Position numbers and translations under genes: made by a program. Shown here piece by piece: positions 1 to 12,033 of a stretch of 64,000 bases of DNA; position 1 is the stretch's first letter; the number at the start of each line of letters is the position of its first letter. This stretch comes from Bacteroides sp. (GTDB lineage Bacteria; Bacteroidota; Bacteroidia; Bacteroidales; Bacteroidaceae): NCBI GenBank assembly GCA_021202275.1, contig JAJQDI010000009.1, positions 434,001-498,000 on the forward strand, given 5' to 3'. Under the pieces are notes generated by a model that saw only the letters and a program-made list of their open reading frames with translations, had not been told where the DNA came from and did no database searches.

Positions 1-79
1 ATAAGAGATAAACACTAATTTCTATATTATGTATATAACATCCCTGGGGCAAAGAAAGATCATGGAAACACAGATTTCA

Positions 80-1549
80 CTACACATGGCGCGTCAGATG
101 TATTCTCCGGTCAATGGAGACCGGAAGTTCCGATTCATAGTGAGTCACCATGATCAGGGTCTTATCCCTGCGTTCACAGAAAGCCTCTATGATCTGTTTC
201 ACCCGATACCGGTTGTCGGTATCCAATCCGTGCAAGGGTTCGTCCAGGATCAGCAGTTCAGGATCTTTCACAAACGCTCGTGCCAGTAAAACAAGCCGCT
301 GTTCTCCACTGGACAACTGCAGGAAAGGACGGTCTTTGACAGAAGCTATACCGAAAATATCCATCCACCATTCGCATACTGCTAACTGATCTGTCTGCAT
401 CTTCTTATACAACCCGATGCTATCGTGCAGACCGGAAGCGACGATCTCTATGGCAGGCAGGTTTTTAAGATAGGCACGGTGCATCTCCGGACTCACATAA
501 CCTATGTGACGTTTGATGTCCCAGATACTCTCTCCAGAACCACGCTTGCGCCCGAAAAGCCGGATGTCACAAGCATACGACTGAGGATTATCGGCACATA
601 CCAGGCTTAATAAAGTGGATTTTCCCGAACCATTTTCTCCGGTCAACGCCCACTTCTCACCCCGCTTCACCACCCAGTCCAGTTCATGCAGAATGGTACG
701 GTTGCCATAGCGGATACTTACTTTATTCAACTTCACTACCTCCTCAGAAGAAAACAGATCTTCACGTGCGGGCAATGACAAGATCCGTTCTCTGCGCAGC
801 CTGACCTCCTCGCTCAGATCACGGGGTATATATCTGTCGAGATACTCGTCCCGGGTAAGTTTATCTCCTACTTTCCGATCCTCTACCGGTATCACATGTG
901 TAATGAACTGCGGGATATCATCCATCAGCGAAAGCACCAGAACAATCTGTAAGGCCTCCCGCCGCGCCAACTGCTCCAACAAACGGAAAAGCAATTCCCG
1001 GGTAGCAGCATCCAGCCCGATGAAAGGGTTGTCCATGATCAGTACGCGGGGAGAGGTCAGAAGTGTGCGTGTAAGCTGGAATTTACGTAATTCACCGCTC
1101 GAAAGCAGAATGATCTTCTTATCCAGTAAGGGAGCGATACGAAACAAATCGAAAAGTTCCTCTTTCAACTTCTCGTTTGTCACCTGTCCGAGCATCTCAC
1201 TCACCAGCGGGGCATCTTCCTGATCATGAGTGTTCCAGCGTTGCTGATAATAATAACTGGCATCCGCTGCTCCATACGTATCCCGGAAAGCGATGTATTT
1301 GATGTTGTCGTACGCGGTTTGTGTAAGGGAAGGAGAGAAATCATACGACAGACTTCCTTCACGCAGTAGATTCTTGCCCGTAAGCATATCTACCAGCAGA
1401 CTCTTTCCTGCTCCGTTAGGTCCCACAATGGCTATATGTTCACCTGCTGAAAGTAAAGCAGTAGCCGGAGCATCCAGCCGTACCAGAGGATTCCGGGCCA
1501 CCCCGTCTCTGAGAGTTAAGATATGCTGTGTCATATACGGTATCTTCAT
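80..1549 (-). CDS. Tandem-domain ABC ATPase, ModF/PhrA-like
   Basis: A 489-residue protein with two complete ABC nucleotide-binding domains and no membrane segment. Domain 1 has Walker A GPNGAGKS (residues 43-50) and signature LSSGE; domain 2 has Walker A GENGSGKS, signature LSSGEQR and Walker B ILDEP. In domain 1 the Walker B is IMDNP, so the usual catalytic Glu is replaced by Asn and that site may bind ATP without turning it over. Soluble double-ATPase proteins of this kind are usually annotated as molybdenum transport ATP-binding ModF or photorepair PhrA. No permease gene is adjacent, so the substrate is unknown. A TACTTTTG box lies just upstream of the start on the minus strand. Confidence 0.85.
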   Translation of the reverse strand: MKIPYMTQHILTLRDGVARNPLVRLDAPATALLSAGEHIAIVGPNGAGKSLLVDMLTGKNLLREGSLSYDFSPSLTQTAYDNIKYIAFRDTYGAADASYYYQQRWNTHDQEDAPLVSEMLGQVTNEKLKEELFDLFRIAPLLDKKIILLSSGELRKFQLTRTLLTSPRVLIMDNPFIGLDAATRELLFRLLEQLARREALQIVLVLSLMDDIPQFITHVIPVEDRKVGDKLTRDEYLDRYIPRDLSEEVRLRRERILSLPAREDLFSSEEVVKLNKVSIRYGNRTILHELDWVVKRGEKWALTGENGSGKSTLLSLVCADNPQSYACDIRLFGRKRGSGESIWDIKRHIGYVSPEMHRAYLKNLPAIEIVASGLHDSIGLYKKMQTDQLAVCEWWMDIFGIASVKDRPFLQLSSGEQRLVLLARAFVKDPELLILDEPLHGLDTDNRYRVKQIIEAFCERRDKTLIMVTHYESELPVSIDRRIHLTRHV

Positions 1550-1867
1550 TTCTATTTAAAAAAACAAAAGTAGTCATTATTCAAAAATCAGGAATACCCC
1601 TGTCTTTATTTTTATTCAAGTATGTAGTACAACCGAAAAACTCTCTGAATAAATCCCTACTCGTATGTATAAAAAATCCCTGTCAGTTACCGTCTTCTAA
1701 CTGATCAGCCCATACGCGTTGAAAAAGAATGGAATCAGGGAAGAGAATTACAAATAAATATATACAAACAGTTGCTTATATCAAATAAATTTACTTACTT
1801 TAAGCACTTTTTACATCCGCCTGTATATATCAGGAAGGTTATATTTACTATTTAAAATTTTATTCGT

Positions 1868-2995
1868 ATGAGAATTTTTTGTATTACTACCCGCAGGGCA
1901 CTTTATGGGTTTGCCCTATTGCTGACGCTTACTTTGGTTATAAGTACTTCTTGTTCTACTGACAACGATCCTGCTCCTAAAGACCCACCTCCTGTTGACA
2001 ACGGTAATAACGGAGAGGAAGGAAATGGTGACAAAGACAATGAAGGAAACGGGCCTTCCGGGTCTGATAACTCTATGCAGGCGATCCTGAACGAATTAGA
2101 AAAACACGAAAACCTCTCTCTATTTGTTACAGCGTTAAAAACCTCAAACATAGAGTTCACGGATGAACCTCTCACTATCTTCGCTGTAGAAAACAGTGCA
2201 TTCACAGAAGATAAGGAGGCCGGGAACAGTGATTCTCCAGGTATCTCACACCACATCGTAAAAGGCAGTTATCCCATAGAAAAACTCCAGGAGCATTCGC
2301 AAATACAGTCTATAGACGGACTTAGGCTCACAACGGAATATGTCCGTATCTATATGGAAGAAGAAGAAAGATTACTTCTTTATATCAACGAAACAGTTAT
2401 AGATAACGAAGTGATAACTGTGGGAGAAAACATGATCTATATGACAGATACCTTTTTTCCAACCAGCATACAACTTCCTGATGAACAGGATGAGGATTTC
2501 CTGAAAATAATAGGTAAGAAAATCGAAGGCGAATGGAGAATGACGGAACATCGCACTTTCGAGATTATTTATAAAGATGCAAATGTATTTACAACAGACG
2601 AAATACCCACTGATCCTATACATACATTCTGTTTTGAAACATTTTATTGGAATCCTGCCTCTGGTGCATTCGGCACTTATAATTTAGATCATGCGGGAGA
2701 TCACAGCGGTACTGAAATAGGTGCTGTGGGAAGTAACCGCAGAAGAGAAGAAGGCCCGTGGAGAGTAGTGAGTAGTACGGATGAAGATGCCATCGCCAGC
2801 CTCGATTTCTGTTTCTTCCTGGGAAGCAGTTTGCGTTCGGCTGTGAAAATCCCACTTGATAAAGAAACAGGAATAGGTACACAAATGAAATATATCATCA
2901 AATACCCGGGAGAGAGTCTGAATCCACCCAACATGTATCCCAGTATGCGTAGAGAAGAGACTTTCCTGTTACAGAAAACGAAAAATAAACCGTGA
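1868..2995 (+). CDS. Fasciclin-like surface lipoprotein
   Basis: A 375-residue lipoprotein. The N-terminus has an Arg-containing start, a hydrophobic stretch and a lipobox ending STSC at about residue 29. A low-complexity Asp/Asn/Gly/Pro linker (residues 30-68) follows. Residues about 70-195 look like a fasciclin/FAS1 fold (leader ILNELEKHENLSLFVTALK, then LTIFAVENSAF and SHHIVKG). The C-terminal 170 residues are not recognised. FAS1 lipoproteins of Bacteroidales are outer-membrane anchored and often adhesive or polysaccharide-associated; that role is inferred. The gene stands alone, with gaps on both sides. Confidence 0.75.
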   Translation: MRIFCITTRRALYGFALLLTLTLVISTSCSTDNDPAPKDPPPVDNGNNGEEGNGDKDNEGNGPSGSDNSMQAILNELEKHENLSLFVTALKTSNIEFTDEPLTIFAVENSAFTEDKEAGNSDSPGISHHIVKGSYPIEKLQEHSQIQSIDGLRLTTEYVRIYMEEEERLLLYINETVIDNEVITVGENMIYMTDTFFPTSIQLPDEQDEDFLKIIGKKIEGEWRMTEHRTFEIIYKDANVFTTDEIPTDPIHTFCFETFYWNPASGAFGTYNLDHAGDHSGTEIGAVGSNRRREEGPWRVVSSTDEDAIASLDFCFFLGSSLRSAVKIPLDKETGIGTQMKYIIKYPGESLNPPNMYPSMRREETFLLQKTKNKP

Positions 2996-3424
2996 AAATA
3001 TATGTCATTTCAATACCTTTTCCCAATGAGAACAGAAAGCACACCAGTTTTCATCTAAATATTCCGTGACGATCATACAAGCAAACCGTAAAGTAGAAAA
3101 GAATAAAAAGTGGGCCTGGAAGATCCTCCGGGAATGAGACAGCTTCGTATGAAAAATAGTTGCCGAAGATTGAAATAAAAAATGAGTATTGCAGATACCA
3201 GGCAAAATCAGATCTCTCATCTGTATGTGTCTCGCATCTGCCATACTCTATCCATGTACAGACTTCCCATCCCAAGATAGCAATCCGTTCCTATTACCTG
3301 TGCCGTAACTACCTGTTCTCATGTAGAATATTCTTACAGGCAATTTACACTTTTCTTGTATATTGTCAGAACTAACCTTCCGACCCGACTCTTCTCTGTT
3401 CCTATACGAGCCAAAGCGTTACTA
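2996..3424. other. Gene-free stretch between convergent genes
   Basis: About 430 bases between the fasciclin lipoprotein and the opposing membrane-protein gene. ORFs here are short and without recognisable domains. I see no clear hairpin, RNA or repeat. Confidence 0.5.
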
Positions 3425-3958
3425 TCAAAGTTGATTTACAAAATCTTTAGCATATATCACCTGATCACCCGACAAATAAACAATCGAGGTCAGAGGCTTA
3501 TAGGTATACGAAATATACCTGAACAATTGGATCGCGCCAAAGCTACCATCTTCAGACATCAGTACATCTAACCGGACACTTCCACTGACCGAACTTTTCC
3601 ATACCGGATCCGGACATAGCTGACCACGACTGACTGCCTCTGTCAGCCGTTCCTCAAAAGAGGGATCGAAATACATACTCCGGGCGGAGATCATACTTCC
3701 GGTAGGAGTATATACCAGACGTTTGCTTTTCCAGAAAAAACAGAACACAGCGGTCAGTAAAAAAGCTGTTCCCAGCACTAACGAAGACATTCCCCATGTA
3801 GAAGAGGTCTCGGGCAGTTGGGTGGTGACAAAAAAACAGACTACGCCCAGAATGGCTAACAAAGAAGAAAAAACGACTCCGGCGATATACAAGCGTTTCT
3901 CTACATGATCATGTTGGGATGCAAACAAAGTTACTTCCTGTATTTGGTTTTGTAACAT
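3425..3958 (-). CDS. Two-TM membrane protein, unknown function
   Basis: A 177-residue protein with two hydrophobic segments (about residues 23-45 and 57-78) separated by a short loop. A basic stretch (WKSKR) follows, then a soluble C-terminal domain of about 95 residues with alternating hydrophobic residues. No family is recognised. The topology suggests an inner-membrane hairpin carrying a cytoplasmic domain. It lies in the same direction as the small lipoprotein and thioredoxin genes upstream on the minus strand. Confidence 0.65.
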   Translation of the reverse strand: MLQNQIQEVTLFASQHDHVEKRLYIAGVVFSSLLAILGVVCFFVTTQLPETSSTWGMSSLVLGTAFLLTAVFCFFWKSKRLVYTPTGSMISARSMYFDPSFEERLTEAVSRGQLCPDPVWKSSVSGSVRLDVLMSEDGSFGAIQLFRYISYTYKPLTSIVYLSGDQVIYAKDFVNQL

Positions 3959-4092
3959 ATTCTATTGATTGTATTTTACGATAATACATATGGATAAGAA
4001 ATAAAAATATGCGGCACCGCTCCATGCAGGCCAAACATATTACCTCTATTATCTTCATGCGTATAACAGAGATACATTCGTAAAACAAAAGG

Positions 4093-4509
4093 CTAAATAA
4101 GAATATGTCTGAGCGCATATACATAATATGTACACGCAGGCGACAAAGTAGGAGTAAATGTAGTCAGATACAATTGTTCTTTCTGATGAGAGATCCCGTT
4201 CATAAACCATCGGTTCTCTTCTTGCCGGTTCCTGAGAAAATGTATGTATTTCACAGAGATATTTCTTTTGACCCGGGCAAAAGATGTATATTGCAACCCC
4301 AATGTATAGGTATTTAACTCTACCTCAGAAAAGGGTTTGTGAGAAGGAGTGCTGAATTCTTCCGGAATAGATACTTCCTTCTCTCCTGTATACATACACG
4401 TATAAAGGATTGTTTCCGGATGCTCTGCCAGGAAACTGTTCTCAGATCCTCCGCAGGTGTACCACAGCAGTCCGAATAAGAATCCACAGAAAAGGAAGTA
4501 TTTCATCAT
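4093..4509 (-). CDS. Small putative lipoprotein, unknown function
   Basis: The open frame extends to 4572, but the likely start is the ATG at 4509 (a second ATG is at 4506). It is preceded by GGAGATC and leaves a 13-base gap to the thioredoxin gene. This gives 138 residues beginning MMKYFLFCGFLFGLLWYTCG, a hydrophobic signal with Cys at about residue 19, so lipid attachment is likely. The mature part has no domain I recognise. It probably shares an operon with the upstream TlpA-like gene. Confidence 0.6.
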   Translation of the reverse strand: MMKYFLFCGFLFGLLWYTCGGSENSFLAEHPETILYTCMYTGEKEVSIPEEFSTPSHKPFSEVELNTYTLGLQYTSFARVKRNISVKYIHFLRNRQEENRWFMNGISHQKEQLYLTTFTPTLSPACTYYVYALRHILI

Positions 4510-4522
4510 TGATCTCCGGCCA

Positions 4523-5124
4523 TTAAAGCATACTGTTGATTTTCTCTGTAAGTGCCCGGAACTCTTCTTCATTGAAAAGCCGGGTAAGCATCACAATACG
4601 TCCATCACGGTCGATAAGCACATTACGGGTAATCCCGGATTTACGCTCGGCATACAAAGCGAATATATCCGCGCCCGGATCAAGCCCCAGGGGATAAGTT
4701 ACTCCTACGGAATGCCCAAACCGGATCACGGTCTCTAAAGGTTCGTCCCGATCTATTCCTATCAGGGCAAATTCCGGATTCTCTTTGTGCTTCTGCCAGA
4801 TGTCTGCTTCTATATGGGGCATCTCTTTTCTGCAAACGCCGCACCAACTGGCTGTAAACTGCAGCATGACTACCTTACCACGCAGCGAAGAGAGAGTGAC
4901 TTCGCTACCATCTGTCAAAGCAATCGTAAAATCGGGCGCAAGATCCCCTACCCGTACCAGATAACCCACACTATCAGGTTCCCACACCACTGAAGATGAC
5001 TCCTGCCCTTCTTCCCCTACAGAGGAAGTATCCTGGGAAATACTCTTTCCACCGGTATTCTGTCCGCAGGCCGTTAACGCACACAGCAGACAGAAAAAAA
5101 TAGTTTACAGATCAATGATTTCAT
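4523..5124 (-). pseudogene. TlpA-like thioredoxin lipoprotein, signal peptide out of frame
   Basis: The mature domain is a TlpA/AhpC-type redoxin. It has the VGDLAPDF entry motif, the catalytic pair WCGVC in the segment FTASWCGVCRKEM, and the cis-Pro region. Such proteins reduce periplasmic disulfides. Reading upstream, the frame continues through the lipobox LTAC into a hydrophobic stretch, then hits TAA at 5105-5107. An ATG at 5122-5124 starts a perfect lipoprotein leader (MKSLICKLFFF) in another frame. The two join if the 7-base A run at 5094-5100 had eight bases. As it stands, only an internal GTG start (4990) gives an uninterrupted product, and that would lack a signal peptide. The cause could be a real frameshift, slippage-based phase variation or a sequencing error. 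Confidence 0.75.
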
Positions 5125-5427
5125 TCCTGTTTCTTTTTACAATGCGGCAAATGTAAACAAAGCCAACGAGTATGCCAAACAAATAAAACACAATTTTCTT
5201 TTCTTCATACCACTTTTTGAAGGATGTATCTTTCCGTATGATATCCATATATTTGTATATAAAAACAGACCTTACCTATATACTCAAAGAAAAAAGCAGA
5301 CTCTTTGCAGCGAAAGAATCTGCTTTCCCGGGAAAATCATTTCAAATCATCTATATGTATAAAAAAGAGTGGGTCTCTCTGTCTTTCTTTCCGGAATTTC
5401 ATTTATGCGTGGGCTCTACCCTCCGTA

Positions 5428-7764
5428 TCAGTAAGTCAAAGGAACTTCATAATAGGTATCAAACGCCTTGCGTCCCTCTTTATAAACAGGTACGGCAAAT
5501 CGGGTATCCTTGAAAAACGCATCTTGCTTTTCTTTAAGAGCCTGCTTCTCCGGTGAAACCTCTACTACCTGCACAAACAACTCCTTACCATCCGGATCCG
5601 TAACCTTTACATTCTTTTTTTCTGCACCAGCCACCACCGTAAGCTGGCCACCCGCGGTCAGCGGAACAATAACCTCCGGAAAGAGTCCGACACTCAAAGC
5701 AATATATCCATCCTGTCCTGTGAGTGTATAGCTATATTTCTCCTCTTTTCCGGTACGTTGGTAAGTTCCTTGCATGTATCCTTTTCCGATCCGCTCTTTC
5801 CAATAAAGATCTGTCAGCGCGGATGGCAATTTGGGCTCGACCACCACCAGCCCCGACATCCCGGGATGATTCATATGCGGACGTATCCCCAAGAAATACT
5901 GATACCATACACGCAACTGTTCGGCATTGCTCCAGGCCTGCAGAAAAGTACCCGAACGATTGACCCAGACAGCTCCCTCTCTCGGATGCGCATCGGCATT
6001 TTCGGACAAGCTGCCTATGGCTCCTTCCACAAGTGCCTGCCGGTTCATGTTGGTAAACAACTGCCAGGCAATATCCGGCTGGTTCATTTCGATCATACGT
6101 TGCATCGCGTGCCCATTGTTCCAGAGCCATACCGTTCCATTGTGATAGGCATCGTCTTTGTGATAATAATTCCAGTTCTCATGCTGCGGATGGAAATCTT
6201 CATCTTCCTGGCTCAATGAACTGACACCCCAGGGATAGACAAGCTCTTCCCAGACACGGCGGGTAACACGCATTTTGAAATCTTCATCTTCGATCAGTTC
6301 AAAGGTATACAACTGATTCGGACGGAATTGAAGATCCGCACTGCCATCGCGGTTCAGGTGATCTACCACATATCCCTCCGCCTTATTCGCATAATCGGCT
6401 TCAAAATGTTTCTTCAGTTTTTGCGCGGTATCTTCCCACAGCGCGGCAGACTGCAGATCTCCTACATACACAGCCATCTCCACCCCTGACTGCAACTGAT
6501 GATACCAGAGTGCCTGGATATCATTGGCCCGGTTGCCACGCGGAGAGCCAGGAATCCCATTGCGCTTGACATCCATCCATGTGTCCGCATCTTCGTGCAG
6601 CAGGTAACCGGAAGCATCGGTATAATTTTCAATAGAAGCATCGATACTGAGTTTCACTGCCGGATAGATCTCCCGGATATAAGCGGTATCACCGGAGTAA
6701 CGTATGTATTCATCGATCTGACTCACAAAACGGGGAGTACCGTCGGTGGTATTATAGAGAATAGCTTCCAGGTTGGCACGGTTAGGGATACGTCCTTTTG
6801 TAATAGAGTGAGGTACCGTATCCTGCAAGCGAGAGAAATCGGAAAAGATCTCCCGGGTAAACTCAAACTGTCCGGTCACCAGTGTACTGCCTGGCATGGA
6901 AATAAACATATCCCTTCCCCAGTATTCATTGAACCAGGGCAACCCGGCATAGATCCCTTTTCCCTGCTGATCGGTAACCAGTTGATCTGTGGTCAATAAC
7001 AGCCACGACAACGCGCGATCCAACGAATCCAGGTTGCTTCTCACCGGATTATTCCTGGTGATCAGATCATTCATCCGGTCTCTGCGCGCGGCCAATAACT
7101 GTTCTCCCTGACTGCGAAACTCTGTGATCAGTTGTTGTGTCTCTTCAGGAGTTCCGCAAGCGATCAGGAAACCTCCTGCCGCAGCCGCGACTTTCACTTT
7201 TCCACCGGAGACCCGGACTTCCTGTTCGCGATAAGGGACCACAGTCAGCGTAGCCCCACGATACTCCCGGGGGGTATAACTCAGTCCCGCGGCTGTAATC
7301 TGCGGCTCAGAAAGATTCTCTTCCTCCAGTGCAATGGCAATGGAATCTCCCCGGATCTCACTCATACCAATATAGAGAAGAGCTCTGTCATCCACCATCC
7401 GGAAATCTTCCGTAGCCTCACCGAAAACACGTTCGAGCCGGTAAGGATATACCGTCACTTCCGCACCGGAACGCTCCAGAGATACATCATCGACAAAAAG
7501 CGTGTAATCCGAGAATATACGACGTTTCGCCAGGTTCCAGCCGGCAAACCATTCCCCAAAACGATCTTCATGCGTACGACCGTAATAAAATCCCGAACGT
7601 TTATCGGTATAAGAGTATTCGCGATTCTCCTAAGGAGTAACACGGATAGCAATCTGCTCTACATCCAGCAACGGGTGCATATCCCTATCCGAAGGATGAG
7701 AAGAACAGGCAGCTAAAGTGAAGATGATACAAACAAATAAAAAGTGTGACAGTCTGAAATTCAT
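5428..7764 (-). pseudogene. Amylo-alpha-1,6-glucosidase-like lipoprotein with in-frame amber codon
   Basis: The frame from ATG 7762-7764 to the stop at 5428 encodes about 778 residues, interrupted once by TAG at 7630-7632 (codon 45). The start encodes a lipoprotein signal with lipobox LAACS. The body resembles bacterial glycogen-debranching/trehalase-like (alpha/alpha)6-barrel glycosidases: PWFNEYWGRDMFISMPG, NRANDIQALWYHQL, YHNGTVWLWNNG and WSNAEQLRVWYQYFLGIRP. The expected role is release of glucose from alpha-1,6 branched glucans at the cell surface or in the periplasm. Without readthrough the protein cannot be made from its own signal peptide. The longest uninterrupted part is 5428..7458. 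The amber sits where Gln would fit (TP-stop-ENREYSY). Confidence 0.75.
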
Positions 7765-8077
7765 GGTTTTCAAATATAAAGTTTCGGATAGTAAAGATAA
7801 GTATTTGCGTTAAGAAGACAGAACCCGGATCCATAAAGAGAGCAAATAAGGCTTGCAAACGTTTTCGTCGATCCACCTATCCTGCCAACAGCTAGAATTT
7901 ACTGTCAGCTATTCTCATAAAGAAAAGAAGACAAAAGAAGAACGACCTTTACTGTGTTTCTCCAAATGATTTTTCAGAAGAACGAATACGAGCTCTGAAT
8001 TGTTAAAATAGTATAATCGCACATCTCTTCCCGGCAATGATTTGTTGTATAAATAACAAAATATATTCTTGATCCGT
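7765..8077. other. Divergent intergenic region
   Basis: About 310 AT-rich bases between the divergently transcribed glucosidase-like and aldo/keto reductase genes, so promoters for both should lie here. I do not see a convincing repeat, RNA or hairpin. Confidence 0.4.
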
Positions 8078-8899
8078 ATGAAAGAATTTACATTGAACAA
8101 CGGGGTGAAAATACCCGCCGTAGGACTTGGCGTCTTTCGTCTGGAAAATCCGGATGAGGCTTATCAGACTGTGAAAACAGCGTTGGAAACAGGTTATCGC
8201 CATATCGACACCGCGATGATCTATGGCAATGAAGAGGCTGTAGGCCGCGCGATCAAAGATTCCGGGATCTCCCGGGAAGAGATCTTTATTACCACCAAAC
8301 TCTGGAACGATGACCAACGCTCGGGAATGGTACACGAAGCCATTGAAAAGAGCCGGAAAAAACTGCAGGTAGATTATATAGATCTCTATCTGGTGCACTG
8401 GCCGGTACAGCGCACGTATGTAACCATCTGGAAAAAAATGGAACAGATCCTTGAAGAAGGTCTGACAAGAGCTATTGGAGTGTGTAATTATCAGAAACAC
8501 CACTTGCACAACCTTTTCAAAGAGGCCGCGATCAATCCGGCTGTGAATCAGATCGAATGTTATCCTTATCTGGCCCAGCAGGAACTGGTCGATTATTGTC
8601 TGGAAAAAGGCATTCGCCCGGAAGCCTGGGGACCGTTGGGAGCCGGAAAATCGGATATACTCTCCAACCCGGTAATTACCAGACTGGCCGAAAAATATCA
8701 GAAGACACCGGCACAGATCGTACTGGGATGGAACCTGCAGCGCGGGGTGATCGTGATCCCTAAATCATCACACCGGGAAAGACAGCTGGAAAACCTGCAA
8801 TCCGCTGAGTTTGAAATGGACGAAGCAGATGTCAACCAGATCACACTGCTCAACAAAAACCTGCGCCTGGGCGCGGACCCGGATAATTTCAATTTTTAG
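8078..8899 (+). CDS. Aldo/keto reductase
   Basis: A 273-residue NAD(P)H-dependent oxidoreductase of the AKR superfamily, normal length. The catalytic tetrad is visible: Asp in GYRHIDTAMIYGNE (with Tyr in the same motif), Lys in FITTKLWN and His in LYLVHWP. The C-terminal cofactor-binding segment VIPKSSHRERQLENL is also present. It is closest to the 2,5-diketo-gluconate reductase-like group, which reduces small aldehydes and ketones in the cytoplasm. The ATG at 8078 is preferred over the in-frame TTG at 8069. The gene ends with TAG and is followed by a strong hairpin. Confidence 0.9.
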   Translation: MKEFTLNNGVKIPAVGLGVFRLENPDEAYQTVKTALETGYRHIDTAMIYGNEEAVGRAIKDSGISREEIFITTKLWNDDQRSGMVHEAIEKSRKKLQVDYIDLYLVHWPVQRTYVTIWKKMEQILEEGLTRAIGVCNYQKHHLHNLFKEAAINPAVNQIECYPYLAQQELVDYCLEKGIRPEAWGPLGAGKSDILSNPVITRLAEKYQKTPAQIVLGWNLQRGVIVIPKSSHRERQLENLQSAEFEMDEADVNQITLLNKNLRLGADPDNFNF

Positions 8900-8995
8900 A
8901 TCTGTATAATAATAAGGATCCGGATCCTTCGGAACAAACCTATATGTATTGAAACCACCCATCAGCCTTTTCCGGAAGAAAGGCTTATCATAAAA

Positions 8996-9046
8996 AAACG
9001 AGGATATCTGAAAGAACTTTAACAGACTTTTCAGAGATCCTCGTTT
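8996..9046 (+). terminator. Rho-independent terminator after aldo/keto reductase
   Basis: A near-perfect inverted repeat (arms AAACGAGGAT.TCTGAAA with one mismatch) flanked by an A-run on the left and a T-rich right side, placed between convergent genes. A smaller hairpin (AGCCTTT/AAAGGCT) lies just upstream at about 8963-8986. Confidence 0.7.
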
Positions 9047-9072
9047 GTTATAAGATCATAGGGTATCAGAAA

Positions 9073-9111
9073 AAACAGGCTGACTCCCGATCTTCCGGAA
9101 ACAGCCTGTTT
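9073..9111 (-). terminator. Rho-independent terminator after ABC-F gene
   Basis: Perfect 10-bp arms AAACAGGCTG (9073-9082) and CAGCCTGTTT (9102-9111), about 70 bases past the stop of the minus-strand ABC-F gene. Confidence 0.65.
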
Positions 9112-9181
9112 GTATAACGATAAAGCAGGTCTTTTCCGGAAATTACCTCCTGTCTCCGGCATCACTCCTGCTACTCTTCAG

Positions 9182-10804
<1,623 letters not shown>

Positions 10805-11052
10805 CTATTCCTTATTTTAATATTATTATCCTTGTTATGAGCCTGTTGATCGATCTTACCGGCAGGATCAGATGTCACCATGCGGACGATACTGCTCTAC
10901 CTGGCGGTGAGATCCTCGCTCCGGAACATTCTTTTCGCTCCTTACCGGGCCATAAGAATAGGGATCTCCACAGATGCCCGTGAACCAAATTATAAAAAAG
11001 ATAGTTCTTATGTGATAAGACTCATTCTGACAGATTTTTTCTATCGGAGCTG

Positions 11053-11060
11053 CAAAGGTA
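11053..11060 (-). promoter_or_regulatory. Bacteroidetes -7 box upstream of ABC-F gene
   Basis: The minus strand reads TACCTTTG followed by CAG, an exact match to the TAnnTTTG consensus, about 255 bases upstream of the ABC-F start. Confidence 0.45.
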
Positions 11061-11116
11061 GACATTTTAAATGAATTACATGGAACAGGCAACGTGTCAA
11101 TCTGGCATTTTTATAT

Positions 11117-11124
11117 TACCTTTG
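11117..11124 (+). promoter_or_regulatory. Bacteroidetes -7 box upstream of grpE
   Basis: TACCTTTG on the plus strand, about 250 bases before grpE. No clear -33 TTTG was found. The 10.8-11.37 kb interval otherwise holds no gene I can support. Confidence 0.4.
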
Positions 11125-11373
11125 CTGAGTTTTTGCAAAAAATGAATAGTTGGCAAACTTTTTGTTGCCTGGTGAATAGAAAACGGTACTGTTCCTTGCG
11201 TGAGGAGCCATTTTCAATAACCTATTGGAAAACGGGTTGAATTTTACCTGTTTTCTTATCCAGGCAATCAGGAGCCCTGACTTTTCTATTTGTGAAGAAA
11301 GAACTACTCCCTTCGGAGCCAACAGCGGATGTAGTTAAAATTTAAACATTTTCTTAAAAAAAGATTTGATTAT

Positions 11374-11973
11374 ATGGATGCTCATAAGAAAGATTCGAAG
11401 AAAGAAGAAGAACTGAAAAGTGCAATCGCAGAGGAAACGTCTCCCGATACTGAAATCAGTGAAGAGTCTGCTCAGCCGGAAGTGGAAGCACAACAACTCC
11501 TGACCGAAGATGAGGCGTTGGAACAACAGCTTGAGAAAGCCAATCAACAGGTGGAAGAGATGCAGGACAAATACCTTCGTCTTTCGGCAGAATTCGATAA
11601 CTACCGCAAAAGGACCATCAAGGAGAAGGCCGAACTGATCCTGAATGGCGGCGAAAAAGCTCTGACCAGTATTCTTCCGGTAGTGGATGATACGGAAAGA
11701 GCGCTGGCTACCATGGAAAAGGCTACGGATGTAAAGGCTGTAAAAGAGGGTGTGGAACTGATCTATCAGAAATTCCTTTCGATCCTGGCACAGAATGGGG
11801 TGAAGATGATAGATACGAAAGATCAACCTTTAAACACAGATTTCCACGAAGCGGTAGCGATCATAGCTGCTCCCACCGAAGAGCAAAAAGGAAAGATCCT
11901 GGACACCGTACAGACCGGATATACATTGAACGACAAAGTGATCCGCCATGCTAAAGTCGTGATGGGAGAGTAA
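11374..11973 (+). CDS. grpE: Nucleotide exchange factor GrpE
   Basis: A 199-residue GrpE of normal length. A charged Glu-rich N-terminus (residues 1-50) leads into a long coiled coil. The conserved beta-domain follows (LSAEFDNYRKRT, ILPVVDDTERAL, NGVKMIDTKDQPLNTDFHEAV) and the protein ends VIRHAKVVMGE. GrpE releases ADP from DnaK in the chaperone cycle. It lies 60 bases upstream of dnaJ on the same strand, a usual Bacteroidetes grpE-dnaJ operon without dnaK. Confidence 0.97.
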   Translation: MDAHKKDSKKEEELKSAIAEETSPDTEISEESAQPEVEAQQLLTEDEALEQQLEKANQQVEEMQDKYLRLSAEFDNYRKRTIKEKAELILNGGEKALTSILPVVDDTERALATMEKATDVKAVKEGVELIYQKFLSILAQNGVKMIDTKDQPLNTDFHEAVAIIAAPTEEQKGKILDTVQTGYTLNDKVIRHAKVVMGE

Positions 11974-12033
11974 GCGAACTCTCTACATATACAGACAAAA
12001 AGCAAGGCATACACAAAATGAGGAATTAAATAT

